DNA of 55,061 nt from Stutzerimonas stutzeri TS44 (GTDB lineage Bacteria > Pseudomonadota > Gammaproteobacteria > Pseudomonadales > Pseudomonadaceae): positions 1-55,061 of the forward strand of contig AJXE01000024.1 in NCBI GenBank assembly GCA_000263395.1, in the 5' to 3' direction. The stretch's first letter is position 1. Every line of letters starts with the position of its first letter. A model generated the notes under the pieces. That model was not told the origin of the DNA. It did not search any database and saw only the letters and a program-made list of their open reading frames with translations. Position numbers and translations under genes: made by a program. Positions 46,636 to 55,061 of the stretch are shown here, one piece after another.

Positions 46636-48582
46636 ATGGCTGGCCTGATTCCGCAATCCTTCATCGATGACCTGCTCAATCGCTCCGACATCGTCGAAGT
46701 GATCGGCTCGCGCATCCAGTTGAAGAAGGCCGGCAAGAACTACACCGCGCGCTGCCCGTTCCACAACGAGAAGACCCCCTCCTTCAGCGTCAGCCCGGAC
46801 AAGCAGTTCTACTACTGCTTCGGCTGCGGCGCCGGCGGCAACGCGCTGGGCTTCGTCATGGACCACGACCACCTGGACTTCCCCCAGGCAGTCGAGGACC
46901 TGGCCCGCCGCGCCGGCCTGGAGGTCCCGCACGAGGACAGCGGACGCGGCCACAAGCCGCGCCAGCCGGTCGACTCGCCGCTCTATCCGCTGCTCGTCGC
47001 CGCATCCGACTACTACCGCCAGGCGCTGAAAAGTCACCCTGCACGCAAGGCGGCCGTGGAGTACCTCAAGGGCCGCGGCCTGTCCGGCGTGATCGCCCGC
47101 GACTTCGGCCTGGGCTTCGCCCCGCCGGGCTGGGACAACCTGCTCAAGCACCTGGGCGGCGATGCACTGCAGCAGAAAGCCATGATCGACGCTGGCCTGC
47201 TGATCGAGAACGCCGAGAACGGCAAGCGCTACGACCGCTTTCGCGACCGCGTGATGTTTCCCATCCGCGACAGCCGCGGCCGGGTGATCGCCTTCGGCGG
47301 CCGGGTCCTGGGCGACGACAAGCCCAAGTACCTGAACTCGCCGGAAACTCCGGTATTCCACAAGGGACAGGAACTCTACGGCCTGTACGAGGCCCGCCAG
47401 AGCAATCGCAACCTCGACGAGATCATGGTGGTCGAGGGCTACATGGACGTGATCGCGCTGGCCCAGCAGGGTCTGCGCAACGCAGTGGCGACCCTCGGCA
47501 CCGCCACCAGCGAGGAACACCTCAAGCGCCTGTTCCGCCTCGTACCCAGCGTGCTGTTCTGCTTCGACGGCGACTCCGCCGGACGCAAGGCCGCCTGGCG
47601 CGCACTGGAGGCGACCCTGCCGAACCTGCAGGACGGCCGCCGCGCGCGCTTCCTGTTCCTGCCCGAAGGCGAGGACCCGGACAGCCTCGTACGCGCCGAA
47701 GGCACCGACGCCTTCCGCGCCCGGATCAACCAGCAGGCCCAGCCGCTGGCGGACTACTTCTTCCAGCAACTGAGCGAAGAAGCCGACCCACGCTCGCTCG
47801 AAGGCAAGGCCCATCTCGCTACCCTGGCGGCGCCGTTGATCGAAAAGATTCCCGGCGCCAACCTGCGCACCCTCATGCGCCAGCGCCTGGCGGAACTGAC
47901 CGGGCTGACCGGCGAAGCGCTGCAAACGATGGCGGCGCCCGCGGCGAGCGCGAACCATGTCGCCGCACCGCATGACGACAGCCTCTATTACGACACCGGC
48001 ACGGACGACCACGACGGCGGCTACTTCGCCCCGGATGCCGGCCAGCCGCACCACACGTCGAAGAAGTCGACGAAAGAATGGAAAAAGGACTGGAAAAAAC
48101 CGGGACAGCGACCAGACTTCAAACCACGCGGACCACGCACGCCGACCACGGTCGAGCCACCGGCGCTGACTACCCTGCGCACGCTGCTGCATCATCCCGA
48201 GCTCGCCCAGAAGGTCGAGGATGCCAGCCATTTCGCCGCCGAAGACGACACTTACGCCCAACTGCTGGTGGCCCTGCTCGGCACACTGCAGAAGAATCCC
48301 CGGCTGCGCAGCCTGCAACTGATCGCCCGCTGGCACGGCACCGATCAGGGTCGGCTTTTACGCGCGCTGGCCGAGAAAGAATGGCTGATATCGGCCGACA
48401 ACCTTGAACAGCAGTTTTTCGACACCATTAACACCCTTGCCGCCGGACAACGCGAACGCAGCCTCGAACAGCTGCTGCGCAAGGCCCGCCAGGGCGCACT
48501 CAGCAGCGAGGAAAAAGACCAGCTGCGTCACCTGCTGAGTCGCGACAGCACACCTGCAACAACGACCTCAACTGGCGCGTGA
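46636..48582 (+). CDS. dnaG: DNA primase
   Basis: A 648-residue primase that makes RNA primers at replication forks. Seen: the N-terminal zinc-binding domain CPFHNEKTPSFSVSPDKQFY with later YYCFGCGAGG, the RNA-polymerase-like core, the Toprim motif MVVEGYMDVIALA, LFCFDGDSAGRKAAWRA, a Lys/Trp-rich linker (KEWKKDWKKPGQRP) and a C-terminal DnaB-binding domain. The ATG at 46636 gives the standard MAGLIPQSFIDDLL start; the frame runs 15 codons further up. There is no strong ribosome site, in keeping with low expression. Confidence 0.97.
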   Translation: MAGLIPQSFIDDLLNRSDIVEVIGSRIQLKKAGKNYTARCPFHNEKTPSFSVSPDKQFYYCFGCGAGGNALGFVMDHDHLDFPQAVEDLARRAGLEVPHEDSGRGHKPRQPVDSPLYPLLVAASDYYRQALKSHPARKAAVEYLKGRGLSGVIARDFGLGFAPPGWDNLLKHLGGDALQQKAMIDAGLLIENAENGKRYDRFRDRVMFPIRDSRGRVIAFGGRVLGDDKPKYLNSPETPVFHKGQELYGLYEARQSNRNLDEIMVVEGYMDVIALAQQGLRNAVATLGTATSEEHLKRLFRLVPSVLFCFDGDSAGRKAAWRALEATLPNLQDGRRARFLFLPEGEDPDSLVRAEGTDAFRARINQQAQPLADYFFQQLSEEADPRSLEGKAHLATLAAPLIEKIPGANLRTLMRQRLAELTGLTGEALQTMAAPAASANHVAAPHDDSLYYDTGTDDHDGGYFAPDAGQPHHTSKKSTKEWKKDWKKPGQRPDFKPRGPRTPTTVEPPALTTLRTLLHHPELAQKVEDASHFAAEDDTYAQLLVALLGTLQKNPRLRSLQLIARWHGTDQGRLLRALAEKEWLISADNLEQQFFDTINTLAAGQRERSLEQLLRKARQGALSSEEKDQLRHLLSRDSTPATTTSTGA

Positions 48583-48596
48583 GGTCTTAGCTCGGC

Positions 48597-48602
48597 TATA
48601 AT
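48597..48602 (+). promoter_or_regulatory. Candidate -10 element upstream of rpoD
   Basis: A perfect TATAAT, 48 bases before the rpoD start and 15 bases after the dnaG stop. No convincing -35 is found 15-19 bases upstream, so only the -10 element is claimed. Confidence 0.3.
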
Positions 48603-48649
48603 GCTCAGCTTGTTTTCAGCCCGCCAGAACCTTCAGTGGATAGGGTTAT

Positions 48650-50506
<1,857 letters not shown>

Positions 50507-50511
50507 CCCAA

Positions 50512-50533
50512 AACCCCCGGCCCGCCGGGGGTT
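50512..50533 (+). terminator. Rho-independent terminator after rpoD
   Basis: AACCCCCGG and CCGGGGGTT form a perfect 9-bp stem with a CCCG loop, followed by T-rich CTGCTTTCTG. It starts 6 bases after the rpoD stop. Confidence 0.88.
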
Positions 50534-50619
50534 CTGCTTTCTGTGCAAGCCGTTCGGGCAGCGCCCGTTGCGCGTGGCACATTGACAACGGCATCGGTAT
50601 AATCCGCCGCTCCTTCTGG

Positions 50620-50696
50620 GGGCCTATAGCTCAGTTGGTTAGAGCAGAGGACTCATAATCCTTTGGTCCACGGTTCGAGTCCGTGTGGGCCCACCA
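50620..50696 (+). tRNA. ileX: tRNA-Ile2 (anticodon CAU, decodes AUA after lysidine modification)
   Basis: A 77-base tRNA with CCA encoded. Acceptor stem GGGCCTA pairs with TGGGCCC (one G-U pair); the anticodon loop reads CTCATAA with CAU; the T-arm is CACGG TTCGAGT CCGTG. Automatic annotation often calls CAU tRNAs Met. Here acceptor pairs C4-G69 and C5-G68, recognised by TilS in E. coli tRNA-Ile2, and the TTTGGTC variable region favour Ile2 over elongator Met. A TATAAT lies 17 bases upstream. Its 3' end is the likely attachment site of the following island. Confidence 0.8.
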
Positions 50697-50715
50697 TATA
50701 AATCAAAGACTTAAG

Positions 50716-50737
50716 CCCATCGTAATGATGGGTTTTT
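50716..50737 (+). terminator. Terminator after tRNA-Ile2
   Basis: CCCATC and GATGGG pair around GTAAT, followed by TTTTT. It begins 20 bases after the CCA end. Confidence 0.8.
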
Positions 50738-51016
50738 CATGCGCTGCCATTTTAGTCCCCGCTTTAGTCCCCACTATATTCCTTTTCTAGGGCTACAGCC
50801 GAGGCAACGAGGCCTCACTGCGAGATCCTTCTGGGCAAAATTGCGCTAAAGCAGGAACCCGCGATCAGCAAACCAAGGATCGACTCCTGCTTTGACACCA
50901 TGACTTAGACCAATCCGTACGGATTACCCGATTTGGTTAGTGCTTACCTACGAGGGATGGCAGGTACGAGGCAGCTGACGATCGTCAGTGGGCCGAACTG
51001 CAGCAATCGTTTAGAC

Positions 51017-51040
51017 TTGGTTACGTATATACGTAATCAA
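51017..51040. promoter_or_regulatory. Palindromic candidate operator upstream of the ietA-like gene
   Basis: A 24-bp palindrome with one mismatched pair; its 16-base core TTACGTATATACGTAA (51021-51036) is perfect. It lies 31 bases before the preferred start of the AAA ATPase gene, where the promoter should be. No regulator gene is next to it, so it may be bound by one of the two proteins of the pair or by a regulator elsewhere. Confidence 0.5.
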
Positions 51041-51071
51041 GACAAGCCAAATCCAGACAGGGATGATGCTC

Positions 51072-52097
51072 ATGGCCACGGCCCGTCAAATCATTGCTCT
51101 GCTGAGTAGCCATAACCAAGGTGATGAAGAGCAATTCCTCTCGATTGCTCTTCAGGTAGCTGCGTCAGAGGCTCGTCGAGGTCGGCAGGAAGTCGCGGAC
51201 GAACTCAAGCGCTTGGTGGATGCCGCTCGCAAACAGAGTGATAAGCCGCGGATTGTCCCTCAGCGCGCAGGGCCTGATGTAGCAATTCCAATTGCCAAAC
51301 CTCGCGGCGAGCTTGAAAACCTACTGACCGCATCATTCCCGAACGCAAAAATGCAGGATTTGGTGCTGGACGAGAGCATGCTATCGCGGCTCGCGCGCTT
51401 CGTGCATCAACAGCGACAGCGTGACAGGCTACGCCACCACAATCTCAATCCGACATCTCGTCTGCTTTTGGTTGGCCCTCCTGGCTCAGGGAAAACGCTT
51501 ACGGCATCTGTCTTAGCTGGTGAGTTACAACTCCCACTGTTCACTATCCGCTTAGATACAGTTATTACGCGTTATATGGGTGAAACAGCGTCGAAGTTAC
51601 GACTGATCTTTGACCAGATAGCAACGACTCGTGGCGTCTATCTTTTCGATGAATTTGACGCAATTGGCGGGAGGCGTAACGCCGACAATGATGTAGGCGA
51701 AATGCGCCGGGTGCTTAACTCCTTCCTTCAGTTCCTTGAGGAACCCAATAGCACTGATAGCGTTGTAGTAGCCACTACGAACCACCCAGAGATTTTGGAT
51801 CGTGCGCTATTTCGTCGTTTCGACGATATATTGGAATATGCCCTACCAGACGCTGACGGCATAAAATCGGTGCTGCACACACGCCTACACGACTATCTTC
51901 CCAAGCGGATGGCCTGGGCAAAGGTCACAAGCGCTGCCACGGGACTGAGCCAAGCAGAAATCACAAGAGCCGCAATCGAAGTAGTGAAAGGTTTAATCCT
52001 TAGCAATGAAGGGCAGCTTTCCGCAGAAACACTAATTGCCGCTTTGAATGAACGTCATACCTTACGAGAGACAATGTCTGGTATTACGCAAAGCTAA
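51072..52097 (+). CDS. ietA: AAA-family ATPase, IetA-like
   Basis: A 341-residue ATPase. A helical N-terminal part (about 1-100) precedes the AAA domain with Walker A LVGPPGSGKT (about 133-142), Walker B GVYLFDEFDA (Asp193/Glu194), sensor-1 VVATTNHPEI and the arginine-finger region RALFRRFDDI. The start at 51072 (MATARQIIALLSS) has AGGGA 8 bases upstream; ATGs at 51063 and 51066 are in frame. It precedes a large subtilisin-like protease by 39 bases. The pair matches ietAS, described on the Agrobacterium Ti plasmid as an ATPase-protease stability system and later as an anti-phage system. Homology is by architecture; not tested. Confidence 0.8.
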   Translation: MATARQIIALLSSHNQGDEEQFLSIALQVAASEARRGRQEVADELKRLVDAARKQSDKPRIVPQRAGPDVAIPIAKPRGELENLLTASFPNAKMQDLVLDESMLSRLARFVHQQRQRDRLRHHNLNPTSRLLLVGPPGSGKTLTASVLAGELQLPLFTIRLDTVITRYMGETASKLRLIFDQIATTRGVYLFDEFDAIGGRRNADNDVGEMRRVLNSFLQFLEEPNSTDSVVVATTNHPEILDRALFRRFDDILEYALPDADGIKSVLHTRLHDYLPKRMAWAKVTSAATGLSQAEITRAAIEVVKGLILSNEGQLSAETLIAALNERHTLRETMSGITQS

Positions 52098-52136
52098 CCT
52101 ACTTTCAAATTGAGGCTGGAGGCCTAGCAGTAGTTT

Positions 52137-54674
52137 ATGGAAGACTCTAATAACAAGACGCCTCCTTACAACCTACCTCACTTCCGTGTTGAGAAATTTA
52201 GAACTGAACACGAATACCAGCGCCCCGGTAAAGACCTCAGCGGAATCACGTCTGGGAGAGATTACTCAGCTCACGGCCCACACCTGAGAGCGGGACTCGC
52301 TGAAGCGTTTCAGGCTACCCATGCTTTGCCCAGCCTTTACGACGCTCAAATAAGTGTATCTCAGCCTGCTGTGTACCTTGAGGTCACAGTTCCAAAGGAT
52401 GCAGCCATCCCAGACCTTTGCTGGAAACGCCAGGATATTCGCCTTTCCGCTCTTCGAGTAAATGACGATGGGGAGCAAATCGGTGCACTCTACGTCCCAC
52501 ACAATGCTGAAGAGTTTCTGACCGAGAAGGTTCGAGAATACGCAACAGAAACCACTGATACTGGAAAACCGAAACTCGAAAACAAGTTCTCTCCTGTTGA
52601 GCACTTTTCGGCAGGCAGCATTAGGACACTATGGACCGACTCCCGGCCATTCCCTCAACCAAGTGAAGAAATATGGTGGGAGTGTTGGTGCCTAGCAACA
52701 CGAGTAGAAAATTTCGTCAGGCTTGCGCAAAAACTACAGCTAAGAGTTAGCGAGTCGCGACTAAGCTTCCCAGACACTGAAGTTGTACCCATCTTTGCCA
52801 ATGCCGGAGAAATACAAAAGCTAATTCAAAACTCTGATGCCGTTGAAGAGCTACGTAAAGCATCTGACAACCCTTACTTCTTCACTCGGATAGTTCGCCA
52901 CGAGCAAACAGCATGGGTTGACGGGCTGATTGAGAGAATCCAGCCCCCAACCAGCTCTAGCCCAGCGATCTGTATTCTTGATCACGGCGTAAATCAACAA
53001 CATCCATTACTCAGCCTCGCACTTGCAATCGAAGACTGTCAGGCTGTGCATCCTGAATGGGGCAGCTACGACCACCACGGCCACGGGACCAATATGGCTG
53101 GTTCCGCTTTGTACGGTGACTTGACCTATTCGCTTGCCGATCAAAGAGGCATATCTCTGGCCGCAAGACTCGAATCAGTAAAGTTTCTTCCACCTCCAGG
53201 GTGGGAGCGTAATGACCCCGCTAACTATGGGATTATCACTCAATCAGCCGTCAGCATCGCCGAGACTCGAAATATAGAGCGGCAGCGAGTCTACTGCATG
53301 GCTGTTTCAAACTCGGATGTTTCTGGAGAGCGCCCTACCAGCTGGAGCTCAGCTATTGATCAGATTTGTTCGGGTTCAATGGCAGGTGACTGGGACAAGG
53401 ACGAGGACGAAGGCGAGGGGCCGATTGAGCCGCTCAAGCGGCTTTTCATACTATCGGCAGGAAACATCCCCGACTCCTCAGACCCAGACGAAGTTTCAGA
53501 TCTCGATGAATTCCCAATTGAAGATCCTGCCCAAGCATGGAATGCAATTGCGGTTGGAGGCTTTACCGACAAAATTGATCTTTCAGCCCAACCTGGATTA
53601 GAGGAATGGCAAGTACAGGCCGAGGCAGGTGATCACAGCCCCTACAGTCGCACATCTGCCGACTGGGATCACTCTCGCTGCCCGATAAAGCCAGAAATTG
53701 TTTTTGAAGCTGGAAATAGAGCCATAAGCCCTGACGGTCGCGAGCTACTTTCAGGGGTTGCTGCGCTCTCAATATTGACCACTGGAAAGGACTTCACGAG
53801 GGTGCCGCTGGAAGAGTTCTGGGCAACAAGTCCAGCTACGGCTCAAGCGGCAGGCATGGCGGCCGCCATTATGGCCAATCATCCCCACCTTTGGCCTGAG
53901 ACAGTGAGAGCGCTAATGATCCATAGCGCACAATGGACGCCGGCGATGCTTGCACGGCTGAAAGGTAAAGGAAAGAAAGAGTGCATCCTTTTAGCTAGGC
54001 ATTTTGGTTATGGCGTCCCTCAGCTAAATAGAGCCTTATCATCCGCGCAGAACGATCTAGCATTAATCTCAGAAGCTTATATTCAGCCATTCACTCGCAA
54101 ACAGAATGATCAAGGCAACCTTTCAGCCACCCCATCATTTAATGAAATACATTATTACGACCTGCCTTGGCCGAAGTCCGAGCTTGAGAAATTAGAAAAC
54201 AAAAAGGTCAGCTTGAAGATAACGCTGTCCTATTTTATTGAGCCAAGCCCTGGAGAAATGGCCCAAGTCGTACCCGCTCGCTACCAGTCCTTTGGACTGC
54301 GCTTTGAGCTTAAAAGAAAGTCGGACACAGAAGCCGTCTTCAAACACAGAATTAATAAATTAGAACGAAACGGACCGACACCACCAGAAGCCGAGACAGA
54401 TAACCGCTGGACATTCGGACCGAAAAGCATTGCAGCTGGATCAGTGCACAGTGATGTATGGACAGGGCCAGCGATTGACTTATCCTCACGAGATAAAATT
54501 GCAATCTACCCTGTCGCTGGCTGGTGGAGATATCGCAATCACCTCAAGAGATATAACTCCGTAGCAAGATACAGCTTAGTAGTCTCTATATCCTCTCAAG
54601 AGGAAGATGTAAATTTATACGCCGAAATCGCCCAGATAATTGCAGCCAAAGTAGAAAGCGATATTTCTATCTGA
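52137..54674 (+). CDS. ietS: Subtilisin-like serine protease, IetS-like
   Basis: An 845-residue protein without a signal peptide. About 270 N-terminal residues match nothing I recognise. The S8 peptidase domain follows: Asp282 in AICILDHGVNQQ, His316 in YDHHGHGTNMAGS and Ser565 in ATSPATAQAAGMAAA. The His-Ser distance of about 250 residues is longer than in subtilisin and includes an acidic insert (DWDKDEDEGEGP). A C-terminal domain of about 200 residues ends the protein. A stop codon lies two codons before the ATG, and GGAGG is rather far away (about 15 bases). As partner of the AAA ATPase it is the presumed toxic effector. Confidence 0.8.
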   Translation: MEDSNNKTPPYNLPHFRVEKFRTEHEYQRPGKDLSGITSGRDYSAHGPHLRAGLAEAFQATHALPSLYDAQISVSQPAVYLEVTVPKDAAIPDLCWKRQDIRLSALRVNDDGEQIGALYVPHNAEEFLTEKVREYATETTDTGKPKLENKFSPVEHFSAGSIRTLWTDSRPFPQPSEEIWWECWCLATRVENFVRLAQKLQLRVSESRLSFPDTEVVPIFANAGEIQKLIQNSDAVEELRKASDNPYFFTRIVRHEQTAWVDGLIERIQPPTSSSPAICILDHGVNQQHPLLSLALAIEDCQAVHPEWGSYDHHGHGTNMAGSALYGDLTYSLADQRGISLAARLESVKFLPPPGWERNDPANYGIITQSAVSIAETRNIERQRVYCMAVSNSDVSGERPTSWSSAIDQICSGSMAGDWDKDEDEGEGPIEPLKRLFILSAGNIPDSSDPDEVSDLDEFPIEDPAQAWNAIAVGGFTDKIDLSAQPGLEEWQVQAEAGDHSPYSRTSADWDHSRCPIKPEIVFEAGNRAISPDGRELLSGVAALSILTTGKDFTRVPLEEFWATSPATAQAAGMAAAIMANHPHLWPETVRALMIHSAQWTPAMLARLKGKGKKECILLARHFGYGVPQLNRALSSAQNDLALISEAYIQPFTRKQNDQGNLSATPSFNEIHYYDLPWPKSELEKLENKKVSLKITLSYFIEPSPGEMAQVVPARYQSFGLRFELKRKSDTEAVFKHRINKLERNGPTPPEAETDNRWTFGPKSIAAGSVHSDVWTGPAIDLSSRDKIAIYPVAGWWRYRNHLKRYNSVARYSLVVSISSQEEDVNLYAEIAQIIAAKVESDISI

Positions 54675-54785
54675 TAAGTCGCCCTCTGAGGTAGCGATAA
54701 AGTTGGCGAAGGCTAGATGTTCAGACCTAGCTTAGGGACGAACAAGCCTTGCTGGTGATTTGGTATTTTCCGGCATGGAGTGGCG

Positions 54786-54986
54786 TCAACTGGGTAGATC
54801 TGCCTGCCGCTTCACTTCCTTGCGAATCTCCTCCTGGAACGCCTCATCCAGGAGGTTCGGACGCCTCCTCCAAGGTTTGCGATCAGGCTCTGGCTGAGAA
54901 GCGTATGTCACGACTTCGCCCCCGTAAACGGCCTCAAATCGTTGTTTCTGGCGCTCCAGCTCAGCGCGCAGTTCGTCTTTCGTCAT
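54786..54986 (-). CDS. Small hypothetical protein, charged and helical
   Basis: 66 residues starting MTKDELRAELERQKQRFEAV, with a basic middle (PDRKPWRRRPNLLDEAF) and a charged end (QEEIRKEVKRQADL). AGGA is 7 bases before the ATG at 54986; an in-frame start at 55019 is possible. No known domain is recognised. It is on the opposite strand to the ietAS-like pair and its 3' end faces theirs. I recall similar small proteins in Pseudomonas accessory regions, but cannot name a function. Confidence 0.55.
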   Translation of the reverse strand: MTKDELRAELERQKQRFEAVYGGEVVTYASQPEPDRKPWRRRPNLLDEAFQEEIRKEVKRQADLPS

Positions 54987-55061
54987 GCATTGTCCTACTG
55001 AAATAATGGCACTCTTCAACCTTACGGCGGCATAACTGAACAGTACATGGGGCCTGAGTGC

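Larger units (their letters stand above)
50697..51071. other. Non-coding left end of the island (375 bases)
   Basis: No gene is seen. The stretch holds: a terminator-like hairpin after the tRNA (50716-50737), two tandem TTTAGTCCCC units at 50751 and 50763, and a near-perfect 24-bp palindrome at 51017-51040. Composition shifts to clearly more AT-rich than the core genes on the left. An integrase gene would be expected next to an att site but none is present here. Confidence 0.55.

Noticed and set aside
50582..50603. TTGACA and TATAAT upstream of the tRNA as a consensus sigma70 promoter
   Set aside because: The two perfect-looking hexamers are only 10 bases apart, too close to work together. 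The -10 alone may be real.

Overview
The window is gram-negative, GC-rich chromosomal DNA of a Pseudomonas-type gammaproteobacterium. The gene order trpE-gph-rpe, GABA transporter, murU/amgK, lptD-surA-pdxA-rsmA-apaG-apaH-glpE, prkA-yeaH-spoVR, cca, folK/folB, plsY, tsaD, rpsU-dnaG-rpoD matches the conserved Pseudomonas core as I remember it from P. aeruginosa. The short REP doublets and details of the sequence suggest the P. stutzeri (Stutzerimonas) group, but that genus-level call is an inference.

Layout. (1) Positions 1-12,070 are a variable region. It holds a partial glutathione S-transferase, nitronate monooxygenase with a divergent LysR regulator, a CGNR-type regulator with a divergent alpha/beta hydrolase separated by two matched 30-bp dyads, a LysE exporter cut short by a complete IS21-family element, a LysR-nitrilase pair, a solitary HEPN/RES-domain protein and a P4-type tyrosine integrase that abuts trpE. 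(2) Positions 12,071-50,533 are core chromosome. trpE is preceded by a candidate Trp leader peptide and attenuator. A GABA block reads leftward: sensor kinase (agtS-like), response regulator (agtR-like), ABC transporter (agtABCD-like), gabD and gabT. Next come cell-wall recycling (amgK-murU), LPS export (lptD), outer-membrane chaperone (surA), B6 synthesis, rRNA methylation and Ap4A hydrolysis, the PrkA/YeaH/SpoVR stress module, tRNA maturation, folate synthesis, phospholipid synthesis, t6A synthesis, and the rpsU-dnaG-rpoD macromolecular-synthesis block. (3) A tRNA-Ile2(CAU) at 50,620-50,696 is followed by an AT-richer accessory segment. This carries an AAA ATPase and a large subtilisin-like protease (an ietAS-like pair) and a small hypothetical gene. 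The tRNA is the likely attachment site of this island.

How genes work together. The GABA block contains sensing, uptake and both catabolic enzymes side by side. AmgK and MurU feed recycled MurNAc to UDP-MurNAc. LptD and SurA sit together, and SurA assists LptD assembly. The strongest candidates for a special system are the ietAS-like pair with a near-perfect palindrome just upstream, and the HEPN-RES protein next to the integrase.
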